From Candidatus Thorarchaeota archaeon SMTZ1-83 (GTDB lineage Archaea; Asgardarchaeota; Thorarchaeia; Thorarchaeales; Thorarchaeaceae): 22,916 nucleotides of DNA. This document shows, piece by piece, positions 7,615 through 16,442 of the stretch; position 1 is the first letter of the stretch, and every line of letters begins with the position of its first letter. The notes under the pieces are model-generated. The model ran no database searches. It was not told the DNA's origin and was given only the letters and a program-made list of their open reading frames with translations. Where the stretch lies: positions 1 to 22,916 of the forward strand of contig LRSK01000052.1 of the NCBI GenBank assembly GCA_001563325.1, read 5' to 3'. The translations under genes and the position numbers were made by a program.

Positions 7615-9320
7615 CTCCTCTTCACCCTGTTGAGCAGCTGGGCAGCTGCCTGTCTTGTCAGATCCGTTATTTCCTCGCCGCCCAACATCCGCGCCATTTC
7701 CTCCACACGCTCCTCGAATTTCAATCTTCTCACCTCAGTGCGAGTTCTCCCGCCGGATTCATACTTGTTTACGAGATAGTGTACGTCTCCGTACGCAGCG
7801 ATCTGAGGAAGATGAGTAATACAGAGAACTTGTCGCTTGCTCGACACATTTCTCAGTTTTCTTCCCACGGCCTCTGCGGTCCTACCCCCTATCCCTACAT
7901 CGATCTCATCAAATACCAGAATGGGAATTTCATCAATCTTCGCAAGAATGGACTTTATCGAAAGCATGATTCTTGACAGTTCACCTCCGGACGCTGTTTT
8001 GCGGAGAGGTTTCAGTTCTTCGCCGACATTGGGAGATATCAGAAATTCCACCATATCCATTCCTGTGGGACCTAGAGAGTAACGCCGTTCGCCCATTCTC
8101 AGGAGTCCTTGAGGATCCTCCTCCGGCTCTACCACTATTCTGAACTGCACGTTTCCCATTCCTAAGTCTGTAAGCTCCCGTATAACTCGCTTCTCCAGCT
8201 CTGCAGCGATCGTCTTTCTCTCTTCCGAAAGTCTTAAAGCCTCCCTCTCAACCTCGCCTCTGAGTCTCTCAAGCTCAACCTCAACGGAGCTCCGTCTCTC
8301 ATCTAATCTGTCAAGACCGGCGAGTTCCTCTTCCAACTCCTTTGCCTTCAAGAGCACTTCACGTATCGTCTTCCCATATTTCCGCTTCAATTTCCCCAAG
8401 AGGTCCAGCCGCTTGTGAATCTGGTCGAGCCTCTCGGAATCGAACTCCTTCTGCACCAGATAGCTTTCCAGAATTTTCGATGTCTCCTCTATTTCAGAGT
8501 GACAAGTCCTTAGGCGCTCAGCAGATACGCTCACAGACGGGTCGATTTTCGAAGCCTGGTCGAGATACCTTATGCAGGTTGAGACACTGGTAAATACAGA
8601 GTCATCAGCCTCATAGAGAAGTGAATGGACCTGCGCCAGGTTGGTGACCAGTTTTTCGAAATTCTCCAGTATCTCCCTCTCCCTCTCCAGATTCACATCT
8701 TCTTCTGGATGCAAATCTGCAAGTTCTATCTCATTCTTCTGGAATGTTGCGAAATCCTTCCTCTCTCGAAGCGTTCTGCTCTCTTCCTTGATCTTCTCCA
8801 GCTCATTCAGCTTGGATGTGTACTTTCTCCACAACTCGGAGAATTTTTCTCTATCGGCGGTAAGATTCCCGAATCCATCGAGAAGTTCAAGGTGCTTGTC
8901 AGTGTTGAGGAGAGATTGATGTTGATGCTGTCCGTGGATATCAAGGGCTTCGTCACCTATCTTCTTCAGAACTGAGAGAGGAACACTCGATTCGTTTATT
9001 TGATGGCGCCCCCTCCCTTCTCTCGAAACGATTCTTTTCACATAGAGTACTCCGTTTTCCAGCTCGATTCCCAGTTTCCCCGCAGTCTCTCTCAGCTTCG
9101 AATTCTTCGAGAGATCGAACACGCCTTCTACTATCGCCTTAGGAGATCCAGTTCTAATCAGTTCTGGATCGGCCTTCTCACCGAGCAAGAGAGACAGTGC
9201 ATCTATTATTATGCTCTTTCCAGTGCCCGTCTCACCAGTTAGCACATTCAACCCTTCAGCGAACTGCAGAACCAGGTCTTCCATAATCGCGTAGTCTTTA
9301 ACCCTCAGTTCCAGCAGCAC
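7611..9320 (-). CDS. recN: DNA repair protein RecN
   Basis: 569 residues, close to the usual 550-570. It is an SMC-like ATPase acting in double-strand break repair. The Walker A motif GETGTGKS is at residues 29-36. Long charged helices (about 150-380) form the two halves of a coiled coil. The ABC signature TASGGELSR is at 442-450, Walker B ILVFDEID at 467-474, and the H-loop histidine falls in ITHLPQ (501-506). The GTG start lies 23 nt inside the end of nadK, an order (nadK then recN) that recurs in many bacteria. Translation is presumably coupled, since no separate promoter or strong ribosome-binding site is visible. Confidence 0.97.
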   Translation of the reverse strand: MLLELRVKDYAIMEDLVLQFAEGLNVLTGETGTGKSIIIDALSLLLGEKADPELIRTGSPKAIVEGVFDLSKNSKLRETAGKLGIELENGVLYVKRIVSREGRGRHQINESSVPLSVLKKIGDEALDIHGQHQHQSLLNTDKHLELLDGFGNLTADREKFSELWRKYTSKLNELEKIKEESRTLRERKDFATFQKNEIELADLHPEEDVNLEREREILENFEKLVTNLAQVHSLLYEADDSVFTSVSTCIRYLDQASKIDPSVSVSAERLRTCHSEIEETSKILESYLVQKEFDSERLDQIHKRLDLLGKLKRKYGKTIREVLLKAKELEEELAGLDRLDERRSSVEVELERLRGEVEREALRLSEERKTIAAELEKRVIRELTDLGMGNVQFRIVVEPEEDPQGLLRMGERRYSLGPTGMDMVEFLISPNVGEELKPLRKTASGGELSRIMLSIKSILAKIDEIPILVFDEIDVGIGGRTAEAVGRKLRNVSSKRQVLCITHLPQIAAYGDVHYLVNKYESGGRTRTEVRRLKFEERVEEMARMLGGEEITDLTRQAAAQLLNRVKRR

Positions 9321-10176
9321 GGTCTTCTTCTCTCCCTCCCAATCTCAACTTGGTTCTCAAGATTTCGAAGAAGGACTTCTTCTTTGGCTTTATCAGGTTT
9401 ATGTGGTAGTCCGCCATTCTAATCTGTACTCTAAGACCGGACTTCAGTCGGAGCGATTCCTGCCCATCTACCACGAGTCTCGCATCCTCAGCCCTTGATC
9501 GCACCTCGGTTTCGATCGTCTCAGAGGAAGGTATAATCATCGGTCTCAGTCCTAATGAGTGAGCACAGATAGGAGTCACTACGATGCAGTCCATTGTTGG
9601 GTGGACTATCGGACCCCCAGCAGCAAGAGAGTATGCTGTAGATCCCGTAGGAGTGGACACTATTACACCATCGGCAGGGAATGCACACACATACTCGTCG
9701 GACACATGGAGGGCGATCTCCACGATCCTCCCGGATTCTCCCATGATGATGACAAAGTCGTTAAGCGCATGAAACTCGTGACCGACGTCCCCAAGCTTCG
9801 CTTCAAGTACCATTCTTCTGTCCACTTCATAAGAGTCCTTAACTACGTCCTCCAGAACCGTGTAGATTTCTTCCTCCACAGTTTCTGTCAAGAAGCCGAG
9901 CGACCCGAGATTCACTCCAAGTATGGGAGTCAGCTTTTGCCCAACGAGTCGAGCCGCCTTCAACAAGGTTCCGTCACCACCCATTGCGATGATGATCTCC
10001 GACTTACTCGCGAGCTCCCCGGAAGGACAACTGAGCTCTTTTCGTTGCAAGATTGGACGCGCACTCTCTTCAATTCGGACTACCATGCCCTTTTGACTAA
10101 GCCAATCCGTGAGTTCAGAGAGCACTCTTTTAGCCTCTGGTTTTCTGGGATTACAGACTATACCTACCTGCTTCAC
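9298..10176 (-). CDS. nadK: NAD kinase
   Basis: 292 residues. It phosphorylates NAD to NADP using ATP or polyphosphate in the cytoplasm. The diagnostic GGDGT is at residues 66-70, NLGSLGFLTE at 89-98, the ND pair at 139-140 and the DGVIVSTPTGSTAYSLAAGG loop at 169-188. The GTG start is preferred because the -10 of a strong promoter ends only 8 nt before it, and the protein begins directly with the expected first strand (KQVGIVCNP). No Shine-Dalgarno sequence precedes it, so the mRNA is probably leaderless or nearly so. It heads an operon with recN (23-nt overlap) and a CDP-alcohol phosphatidyltransferase gene. Confidence 0.96.
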   Translation of the reverse strand: MKQVGIVCNPRKPEAKRVLSELTDWLSQKGMVVRIEESARPILQRKELSCPSGELASKSEIIIAMGGDGTLLKAARLVGQKLTPILGVNLGSLGFLTETVEEEIYTVLEDVVKDSYEVDRRMVLEAKLGDVGHEFHALNDFVIIMGESGRIVEIALHVSDEYVCAFPADGVIVSTPTGSTAYSLAAGGPIVHPTMDCIVVTPICAHSLGLRPMIIPSSETIETEVRSRAEDARLVVDGQESLRLKSGLRVQIRMADYHINLIKPKKKSFFEILRTKLRLGGREEDRAAGTEG

Positions 10177-10184
10177 TTAGGGAT

Positions 10185-10213
10185 AATATAGACGCACAGT
10201 TTCGTTCTGTCAA
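10185..10213 (-). promoter_or_regulatory. Promoter of nadK-recN operon, leaderless type
   Basis: On the minus strand TTGACA (10213-10208) is followed after 17 nt by TATATT (10190-10185). The GTG start of nadK begins 8 nt after the -10, so the transcript should begin within about two bases of the start codon. There is no room for a Shine-Dalgarno sequence. Confidence 0.72.
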
Positions 10214-10364
10214 GTACGCGCAGAGAATGCTGTAAGGAGGCATCTCCATTCGCTCACTCCCATTGTCTGCCCCGTGCCAAAAGGGAACACAGGAGAAACT
10301 CTGACTTTTCCACCATCACCACACGTCGAACAGATCTCTATCACACAATTGGGGAAAATGTTGA

Positions 10365-11480
10365 TCAGGTCATCTCAATCGACCTTCTTGCGACTCGAAA
10401 GGTCGAGCAAGGGTCAGAAGCGAGCACACTGGTACCATACAGCTCCATCCCCCCGAAATCGGAGCTGAGGCTGAAAACGTCTCCCCTGTCCACGATTCTC
10501 GCAATGATCGGCAGCTCACCGTCTTCTGTCCCGATCGGAGGTATGGCGATGGACAGATTGAAGCTCATCACTCCCAGTTCATCGATATAAGATCTGAGCA
10601 CCTTGAACATTGTCGACTTGAGGTCAGCGCTCATGGAAGAAGAGACGATCATCATTTCCTTCTCTTTTATTGGTGTAAGGTACATGAGGACTTTAATCTG
10701 CTTGCGCATAACGGCGAGACCGACGGATTCATGCACCTTGTACAGGACATCGAAATACCGCATTTTCGTCTCTCTCTTGTATCGCTGGGAGACTTCCGAC
10801 AAGGCTAGGACTTTTGCGTAGGGCATCTTCCTGGCGACGAGAACCTGTGCATGGCCGTGTATCTGTGATGCCCCCGCCTTTTCCAGGCAGTTCCACGTGA
10901 AGAAGGGGTATTTGAAATCCTGGTCATGCTCGTGCACCTTTCTGCACCATTCAAGCCCCACATCCACATAGTCGAAGAACTCCTTCCGGTCAAATTCCAG
11001 AGGATTATGACGATTGAAGATGACAACAGCGTTGTATGCGTCATATTTCGCTATGTTCGATGCCGTGATACAGTGTTTGCCTTTGATCCTTCCGAACACG
11101 TCTTCAGGAGTATGTGCCACGGGATCACAGAAATCGCAGCCCCTTTTTGCCTGTTCTATGCGCGAAAAGAGCCTCTCTCTTGTACCGACCGACTGTTCTC
11201 TGTTCTGCCTTGGCCTCCCAGCTCTCAGCTGGTTAAACAGAGCAGCTTCTCCAGTCCAGATATTGAAAGTGTTCACTATCGTCTGCATTTTGATTCTCTC
11301 GATCGCACGGCATTCATCTTCTCCCCTCTCTCCATAATATTCTCTGATCTTGCTCCTGAAACTGGGTGGTACCTTCAAATGACCTGTATATCTCCAAATA
11401 CGGAATATGCTGTCGAAAAGGTTCCTCCCCTGAGCCGGCAAATTCTCCAACTCATCTATCAGTCCTGTAATCGATTCCAT
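10365..11480 (-). CDS. HIT/GalT-superfamily nucleotidyltransferase-like protein
   Basis: 371 residues from ATG 11480, preceded by TAGGAG about 12 nt upstream. Two sites recall galactose-1-phosphate uridylyltransferase and Ap4A phosphorylase: a CDFC pair at residues 115-118 (zinc-type CxxC) and HGHAQ at 208-212. The form HxHxQ marks the transferase branch of the HIT superfamily, whereas hydrolases have HxHxH. The second His (210) would carry the nucleotidyl intermediate. GalT proper has HPHxQ, so this is a divergent relative. The FNRHNP segment near 155-160 and the NCLEKAGASQIHGH context support the same fold. A role in sugar-nucleotide or dinucleotide metabolism is inferred. It has its own promoter, and 188 nt separate it from nadK. 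Confidence 0.72.
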   Translation of the reverse strand: MESITGLIDELENLPAQGRNLFDSIFRIWRYTGHLKVPPSFRSKIREYYGERGEDECRAIERIKMQTIVNTFNIWTGEAALFNQLRAGRPRQNREQSVGTRERLFSRIEQAKRGCDFCDPVAHTPEDVFGRIKGKHCITASNIAKYDAYNAVVIFNRHNPLEFDRKEFFDYVDVGLEWCRKVHEHDQDFKYPFFTWNCLEKAGASQIHGHAQVLVARKMPYAKVLALSEVSQRYKRETKMRYFDVLYKVHESVGLAVMRKQIKVLMYLTPIKEKEMMIVSSSMSADLKSTMFKVLRSYIDELGVMSFNLSIAIPPIGTEDGELPIIARIVDRGDVFSLSSDFGGMELYGTSVLASDPCSTFRVARRSIEMT

Positions 11481-11508
11481 AGCGCGTGAGAACTCCTATT
11501 GACCAAAA

Positions 11509-11537
11509 AAGATATGATATGCTTCGCAAGAGGTCAA
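11509..11537 (-). promoter_or_regulatory. Predicted promoter of the HIT/GalT-like gene
   Basis: TTGACC (11537-11532, minus strand) is followed after 17 nt by TATCTT (11514-11509). The transcript would start near 11502, giving a leader of about 22 nt that includes TAGGAG before the ATG at 11480. This is a conventional layout, unlike the leaderless sites in the same window. Confidence 0.5.
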
Positions 11538-11728
11538 TACGTCCACGAGAATTGTCGCCACAGCTGAGAATGGCCGCTTCAGATACTGTGACTGAGACTG
11601 CCTCAAGGACCGCTTCGGCAAGCACGGGTGTCTCTCCTCTTTGTCTTGTCACCACCCTGACAACGATTGGCTTCACCGTCTCGACTGCGTGCATGGTCGG
11701 AACAGTGTGCAGCCTCTACCTTCGGCAA

Positions 11729-11756
11729 TTGACACGTGGTCTGTTTTTGTTAGTAT
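11729..11756 (+). promoter_or_regulatory. Promoter of DUF362-ribD-lpxB operon, leaderless type
   Basis: TTGACA (11729-11734), a 16-nt spacer and TAGTAT (11751-11756) with an extended -10 TG at 11748-11749. The GTG start at 11763 lies 6 nt after the -10, where the transcript start is expected. The only SD-like bases (GAAGG, 11757-11761) touch the start codon and are too close to work normally. Confidence 0.7.
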
Positions 11757-11762
11757 GAAGGT

Positions 11763-12863
11763 GTGAAACCCGAGGTGTACTTCATCGATCTCAGGACGAC
11801 TTTCGAACGGAGTCTCTTCGATAAACTCGGTGCTCTGCTGGCAGCCGCAGGTATTGAAAGGATCATCGCTCCAGATGACCTCGTGGCACTTAAGCTCCAT
11901 TTTGGAGAGGACGGCGTCACGGCCACCATCAGACCCACTTTGGTGAGAAGAGTTGTTGACTGGGTGAAGGAAAAAGGTGGTAGGCCTTTCCTGACAGATA
12001 CGAACACACTGTACGTCGGAACTCGGGCGAATTCAGTAGCACATATCGAGACTGCATTGAGGAATGGCTATGGATTTCTCACAACTGGCGCACCCATAAT
12101 TATCGGTGACGGGCTGAGAGGAAGCACGTACAGGGAAGTTGAGATACACAAGAGACACTGTAGACAGATACAGATCGCAGAGAGCATATTCTACTCAGAT
12201 TCAGTACTCTTCCTCTCTCATTTCAAGGGACATGAAGTCACGGGCTTCGGGGGAGCCATAAAGAATGTTGCAATGGGATGTTCTCCGAAGAAAGGGAAAC
12301 TAATGATGCACTCTCAAGTCGTCCCGTACGTTGACAGAAAGCGTTGCACCGGGTGCGGCGCATGTATTGAATGGTGTCCGAGGCGTGCAATAGCACTTCA
12401 CTCCATGGCCCAAATAGATGCGAGACTTTGCATCGGCTGCTGCGAGTGCGTCGGAGTCTGTGCTCGGAACGCCATAAGAATTGTCTGGAATGAAGAGAGC
12501 AGGAATGTCCAAGAGAAGTTGGTGGAATACGCGTACGGCGTCGTCAAAACGAAGGACAAGGTGGCCTACGTCAATTTCCTCATGGACATCACACCTCTCT
12601 GTGACTGTTACCCAAGTTCTGATTCCTCTATTGTCCCTGATGTCGGAGTCCTTGCATCACACGACCCTGTTGCTATCGATCAGGCCTCCATCGATCTCAT
12701 TAATGGACAGATTGGCCTCCGAAATTCTGCACTGACCTCGTCTTTTGGCGTCGGAGACGACAAGTTCAGAGCACTCAACCCAGACATCGATTGGGAGGTT
12801 CAGCTTCAGTACGGAGAAGAGCTGGGGCTCGGTTTTAGAGACTATGAGCTGGTCAAAATCTGA
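11763..12863 (+). CDS. DUF362 protein with inserted two-[4Fe-4S] ferredoxin domain
   Basis: 366 residues from GTG 11763. Residues 1-190 and about 250-366 form the DUF362 region, with KLHFGEDG near 44-51 and the family-typical HFKGHEVTGFGGAIKN near 153-168. Between them sits a bacterial-type ferredoxin: cysteines 195, 198, 201 and 205 (the last followed by Pro) and 223, 226, 229 and 233, two classic C-x2-C-x2-C-x3-C sites. This arrangement is common in DUF362/iron-sulfur proteins, which are widespread in anaerobes and lack a firm biochemical role; electron transfer is inferred. It overlaps ribD by 20 nt, which suggests co-expression with flavin synthesis, but no direct link is shown. Confidence 0.85.
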   Translation: MKPEVYFIDLRTTFERSLFDKLGALLAAAGIERIIAPDDLVALKLHFGEDGVTATIRPTLVRRVVDWVKEKGGRPFLTDTNTLYVGTRANSVAHIETALRNGYGFLTTGAPIIIGDGLRGSTYREVEIHKRHCRQIQIAESIFYSDSVLFLSHFKGHEVTGFGGAIKNVAMGCSPKKGKLMMHSQVVPYVDRKRCTGCGACIEWCPRRAIALHSMAQIDARLCIGCCECVGVCARNAIRIVWNEESRNVQEKLVEYAYGVVKTKDKVAYVNFLMDITPLCDCYPSSDSSIVPDVGVLASHDPVAIDQASIDLINGQIGLRNSALTSSFGVGDDKFRALNPDIDWEVQLQYGEELGLGFRDYELVKI

Positions 12864-13932
12864 TATTGCGTTTATGAAGAGAGCTCTGAGTCTCGCGGCA
12901 CGTGGGGCTGGTTATACAAGCCCCAATCCTATGGTGGGAGCTGTAATCGTAAAGCACGGCCAGCTCATTTCGAGCGGCTACCACAGAAGATTTGGAGGAC
13001 TGCATGCTGAGATAGAGGCAATTCGTTCGGGAGGTGAGAAGGTGAGGCGCGCTACCATGTACGTAAATCTTGAACCGTGCAGTCACTTCGGAAAGACTCC
13101 TCCGTGTGTAGACGAAATAGTTAAGGCGGGAATCAGCGAAGTAATTGTCTCGATGATCGACCCCAATCCCCTTGTGGCTAAGACGGGAATAGGGAAGCTT
13201 CGACAGAGAGGTGTGAAAGTCAAGCTCGGGCTTCTGGCGTCTGAGGCTGAGAGGCTCAACGAATCTTATACGAAGTACATAGTGAAGCATGAACCCTTTG
13301 TCATTATGAAGGCAGCAGTCACGCTGGATGGGATGATAGCTGATGCGAGCGGAAGCAGCCAATGGATATCGTCGGAGCGCTCACGAAGATTCGTACACGG
13401 ACTGAGGCGAAAAGTGGATTCAGTGCTTGTCGGAATAGAGACCGTGCTCAGAGACGATCCCGAGTTGACAGTGAGGCTGGTACGATCGAGGAGAAATCCG
13501 ACCAGAATAGTCTTGGATAGTCGGTTGAGAATTCCGCTTGAGGCAAGAATCTTGGACCGAGCGGCCTCAACCATCATCGTCACGGGGGCAAAAAAGGAGA
13601 AGGCCGAACTTCTGAAGCAGAGAGGTAAAGCCGTCTGGCTGGTGAAGACAAATGAGGAGGGCGAGATAGATCTCAAGGATTTTCTTGCTAGAGCAGTTGG
13701 CGAGGGAATCACTAACATCCTTGTGGAAGGCGGGCGGAAGATCTACTCATCCTTCTTACGGGAAAGGTTGGTGGATAAGTTCTACCTCTTCATCGCCCCC
13801 AAATTTCTCGGAGATGGAATACGCCTTGTTGAAAGACTCGATATCAAGAGAGTTGAACACTCACTACAGCTGAAAGATGTGTCCCTCAGGAGAGTTGACT
13901 CAGACACTCTCGTCATCGCCTATCCACAATGA
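12844..13932 (+). CDS. ribD: Bifunctional riboflavin biosynthesis protein RibD
   Basis: 362 residues from ATG 12844, which gives the family-typical N-terminus (SDIAFMKRALSLA...). ATG 12874 is a shorter alternative, and longer upstream starts would run through the DUF362 gene. The N-terminal deaminase domain has SPNPMVGAVIV at 26-36, the zinc/catalytic HAE at 54-56 and PC...PPC with C79 and C88. The C-terminal reductase domain starts around residue 150 (MKAAVTLDGMIADASGSS), with GIETVLRDDPELTVR and a GGRKIYSSFL segment. It deaminates and then reduces the pyrimidine intermediate of riboflavin synthesis in the cytosol. Other rib genes are not in the window. Its stop overlaps the lpxB start (ATGA). 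Confidence 0.96.
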   Translation: MSWSKSDIAFMKRALSLAARGAGYTSPNPMVGAVIVKHGQLISSGYHRRFGGLHAEIEAIRSGGEKVRRATMYVNLEPCSHFGKTPPCVDEIVKAGISEVIVSMIDPNPLVAKTGIGKLRQRGVKVKLGLLASEAERLNESYTKYIVKHEPFVIMKAAVTLDGMIADASGSSQWISSERSRRFVHGLRRKVDSVLVGIETVLRDDPELTVRLVRSRRNPTRIVLDSRLRIPLEARILDRAASTIIVTGAKKEKAELLKQRGKAVWLVKTNEEGEIDLKDFLARAVGEGITNILVEGGRKIYSSFLRERLVDKFYLFIAPKFLGDGIRLVERLDIKRVEHSLQLKDVSLRRVDSDTLVIAYPQ

Positions 13933-15050
13933 AGAAGGTATTGATAAGTGCTGGTGAACCTTCGGGTGATCTCCACGGTGGTTCACTCATCCGAGAGCTG
14001 AAGAAACTTGTGGAGGTTGAATTCTACGGAATGGGTGGTGATAGAATGAGAGAAGCGGGTTGCCATATTCTATACGACTGCTCCGGCCTATCAGTTGTGG
14101 GATTCAGTGAGATTTTCTCCAAGTTGCGCAGATTGAGGGAGGCTTCAAGGACTCTCAACAGGTTCATGCTTGAGGAAAAGCCCTCGCTCGTAGTGCTCAT
14201 AGACTATCCTGGATTCAACCTTCGGCTTGCAAGGATGGCCAAGGCCAAGTCAATACCGGTCGTATATTATGTCGCACCACAGGTGTGGGCGTGGGGAAAC
14301 TGGAGAATACGGGCAATAGAAAAATACGTAGATGAACTGATCTGCATACTCCCTTTTGAGACCGATTTCTATCGAAGGTACTCTGTGAGGACGACATTCG
14401 TTGGCCATCCTCTCCTCGATTCTGTCAGTTCGGAATTGTGCGGGGCTGATTTCCGCGAACAGTTCAGGCTGGAGAAAGAGAAAATCCTTATCGGGCTTCT
14501 TCCAGGAAGTCGTAGAGAAGAGGTGAGACGCATACTCCCCATCATGCTTGAGGTGAAGAGGAGCCTGGAGCAGCTTCTTGAAGCCCAATTCGTTCTCATC
14601 GTGTTTCCAGGAGTCAACAGTGAAGTTCGGGCAATGCTTGGCAAGCATGCAACCAATATGACAATTGTGGAGAACAGGACACACGAGGCGATCAAGCACT
14701 CAGATATTCTTCTTTGCACATCCGGTACAGTGACGCTGGAAGCACTCATCCTGGGCACTCCTATGTTGATTCTCTACAAGGTTTCGTTCCTCTCCTGGCT
14801 GATAGGCAGGCTGCTTGTGAAGATACCCTGCATAGGCTTGGTGAACATCATAGCAGGCAAGGAGATCGCGAGGGAGTTTGTGCAGTTCGCCGCAAAACCG
14901 AGCAAGATAGTCGATGCGAGCGTGCGACTTCTCAACACACGTGCTACGGTGGAAGATGAATTGAGGTCAGTACGAGGGAAATTGGGTGAGAGAGGAGCTG
15001 CAAAGAAAGCCGCGGTCGTAGTGACCCAGATGCTTACCCGCTGCTCATAG
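13929..15050 (+). CDS. lpxB: Lipid-A-disaccharide synthase
   Basis: 373 residues, of normal length. It joins UDP-2,3-diacylglucosamine to lipid X to make the lipid A disaccharide at the inner-membrane face. Marks are [12 protein letters not shown] (residues 7-18), [43 protein letters not shown] and [19 protein letters not shown], in the order expected for GT19 enzymes. The start is coupled to ribD by ATGA. The 3' end overlaps the end of rho on the opposite strand by 17 nt. It is the best evidence in the window for an outer membrane with lipid A. Confidence 0.97.
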   Translation: MKKVLISAGEPSGDLHGGSLIRELKKLVEVEFYGMGGDRMREAGCHILYDCSGLSVVGFSEIFSKLRRLREASRTLNRFMLEEKPSLVVLIDYPGFNLRLARMAKAKSIPVVYYVAPQVWAWGNWRIRAIEKYVDELICILPFETDFYRRYSVRTTFVGHPLLDSVSSELCGADFREQFRLEKEKILIGLLPGSRREEVRRILPIMLEVKRSLEQLLEAQFVLIVFPGVNSEVRAMLGKHATNMTIVENRTHEAIKHSDILLCTSGTVTLEALILGTPMLILYKVSFLSWLIGRLLVKIPCIGLVNIIAGKEIAREFVQFAAKPSKIVDASVRLLNTRATVEDELRSVRGKLGERGAAKKAAVVVTQMLTRCS

Positions 15051-16287
15051 AGCCCAAGAATTCCTTATTGGTTTTCGTATTCTTCATCCGACTCAGAAGA
15101 AATTCCATCCCTTCTAGAGAATTCATCTCTGATAGAAGTCTTCTCAGAACCCAGAGCCTATTTAATTCTTCGGGAGAGATGAGCAGCTCTTCCTTTCTCG
15201 TTCCAGACTTATGGATTTCGAAAGCAGGGAATATCCTTCTATCGGCCAGCCTACGATCCAGAACCAGCTCCATGTTGCCAGTTCCCTTGAATTCTTCGAA
15301 AATCACCTCATCCATTCGGCTGCCCGTGTCGACCAGCGCGGTAGCCACGATCGTGAGACTACCTCCTTCCTCTATATTCCTGGCAGCACCGAAGAATCTC
15401 TTGGGTCGCTGCAACGCATTGGAATCTACGCCACCTGTGAGAGTCTTACCAGAATGTGGTACGACCAGATTGTTCGCTCTCGCTAGTCTCGTAATGGAAT
15501 CGAGTAGAATGACCACGTCCTTGCCACTTTCTACCAGCCTTTTCGCTTTCTCCAGAACCATCGTGGCAACCTGCACGTGCCTTTCAGGAGGTTCATCAAA
15601 GGTAGAACTGACAACTTCAGCATTCACCGATCTCGCCATGTCGGTCACTTCTTCAGGACGTTCGTCGATCAGAAGGATTATGAGGACTATTTCAGGATGA
15701 TTCTCGGTGATGGAATTGGCGATTTTCTGAAGAAGAATTGTCTTACCGGCCCTGGGAGGGGAGACTATCAAACCTCTTTGTCCTTTGCCAATGGGTGTGA
15801 GCAGATCGACCACCCTCATAGACAGATCCGAATTCTCCTGGACCTCGAGATTGACCTTCTGATCAGGATGGAGTGGTGTGAGATTGTCGAACAGCACCCT
15901 TTCCCGCGCCACATCAGGTGGTTCGAAGTTGACAGCCTCAATTTTCAGAAGTGCAAAGAACCGCTCGTTCTCTTTTGGAGGCCGTACCTGCCCGGAGACG
16001 GTATCACCCGTCTGAAGGGCAAACTTCTTGATCTGAGATGGCGACACGTAGATGTCATCTGGACTCGGAAGATAGCTGTAATCCGAAGAACGCAGAAATC
16101 CGTATCCTTCGGGCAGAACTTCCAGTACGCCCTGGTTGAAGATACGTCCATTCTTCTCTGCATTGATCTTGAGAATTCTGAATATGAGTTCCTGTTTGCG
16201 GACACCGGTGTACCCACTTATGTTCAGATCCTTTGCCAGTTTGTAGAGTTCCGAAATCTTCATCTGTTTAAGGTCATTTAGGTCCAT
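15034..16287 (-). CDS. rho: Transcription termination factor Rho
   Basis: 417 residues, the standard length (E. coli 419). Residues 1-45 form the Rho N-terminal helical domain. Residues 50-120 are the cold-shock-like primary RNA-binding domain, with GYGFLRS. The ATPase domain has Walker A SPPRAGKT at 176-183, [15 protein letters not shown] near 205-219, Walker [15 protein letters not shown] at 258-271, the Q-loop region around 275-287, and [13 protein letters not shown] near 335-347. It is a hexameric RNA translocase that ends transcription. The ATG has a strong GGGAGG 9 nt upstream. A separate promoter lies about 100 nt before the start, just after the PII-like gene. Its tail overlaps lpxB. 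Confidence 0.98.
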   Translation of the reverse strand: MDLNDLKQMKISELYKLAKDLNISGYTGVRKQELIFRILKINAEKNGRIFNQGVLEVLPEGYGFLRSSDYSYLPSPDDIYVSPSQIKKFALQTGDTVSGQVRPPKENERFFALLKIEAVNFEPPDVARERVLFDNLTPLHPDQKVNLEVQENSDLSMRVVDLLTPIGKGQRGLIVSPPRAGKTILLQKIANSITENHPEIVLIILLIDERPEEVTDMARSVNAEVVSSTFDEPPERHVQVATMVLEKAKRLVESGKDVVILLDSITRLARANNLVVPHSGKTLTGGVDSNALQRPKRFFGAARNIEEGGSLTIVATALVDTGSRMDEVIFEEFKGTGNMELVLDRRLADRRIFPAFEIHKSGTRKEELLISPEELNRLWVLRRLLSEMNSLEGMEFLLSRMKNTKTNKEFLGSMSSG

Positions 16288-16305
16288 CTTTCAACACCTC
16301 CCAAT

Positions 16306-16335
16306 ATCTTTTAGTCAGGAATACTCTAAAAAGAT
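16306..16335 (-). promoter_or_regulatory. Inverted repeat in the rho leader, next to the ribosome-binding site
   Basis: In the mRNA sense ATCTTTTTAG (16335-16326) can pair with CTAAAAGAT (16314-16306), with one bulged U and an 11-nt loop. The 3' arm ends 3 nt before GGGAGG (16302-16297), the rho Shine-Dalgarno sequence. It could influence rho translation; the stem is AU-rich and so weak. Confidence 0.3.
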
Positions 16336-16394
16336 CTTCTGTAGGGTTTAGTCACTGAGAACCTCGACTCTTCCCGATTCTGGTGTGCATACTT

Positions 16395-16422
16395 AGTTTA
16401 AAAATCTGGCCAAACTTGTCAA
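16395..16422 (-). promoter_or_regulatory. Predicted promoter of rho
   Basis: TTGACA (16422-16417, minus strand), a 16-nt spacer, and TAAACT (16400-16395), four of six -10 matches. It lies 20 nt after the stop of the PII-like gene. The start would be near 16388 and gives a leader of about 100 nt. rho genes in other bacteria have leaders used for autoregulation, which fits. Confidence 0.55.
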
Positions 16423-16442
16423 GCAAAAAATTCTGTGAATCG

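Larger units (their letters stand above)
11481..11762 (+). other. Divergent intergenic region, no supported gene
   Basis: This 282-nt stretch separates the divergent HIT/GalT-like and DUF362 genes. It holds a promoter at each end. The roughly 190 nt between them show no convincing gene: open frames exist on both strands, but they run across the promoters, lack ribosome-binding sites and give unfamiliar, Ser/Thr/Val-rich translations. No clear hairpin-plus-T-run or tRNA-like fold was found. Confidence 0.5.

Noticed and set aside
11452..11694. Open frame of about 80 codons on the - strand before the HIT-like gene
   Set aside because: It covers the predicted promoter of the HIT-like gene and overlaps its start out of frame; no family resemblance or ribosome-binding site.
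11486..11758. Open frame of about 90 codons on the + strand in the divergent gap
   Set aside because: It starts without a ribosome-binding site, runs over both promoters and has an unfamiliar Ser/Thr-rich translation; an equal frame exists on the other strand.
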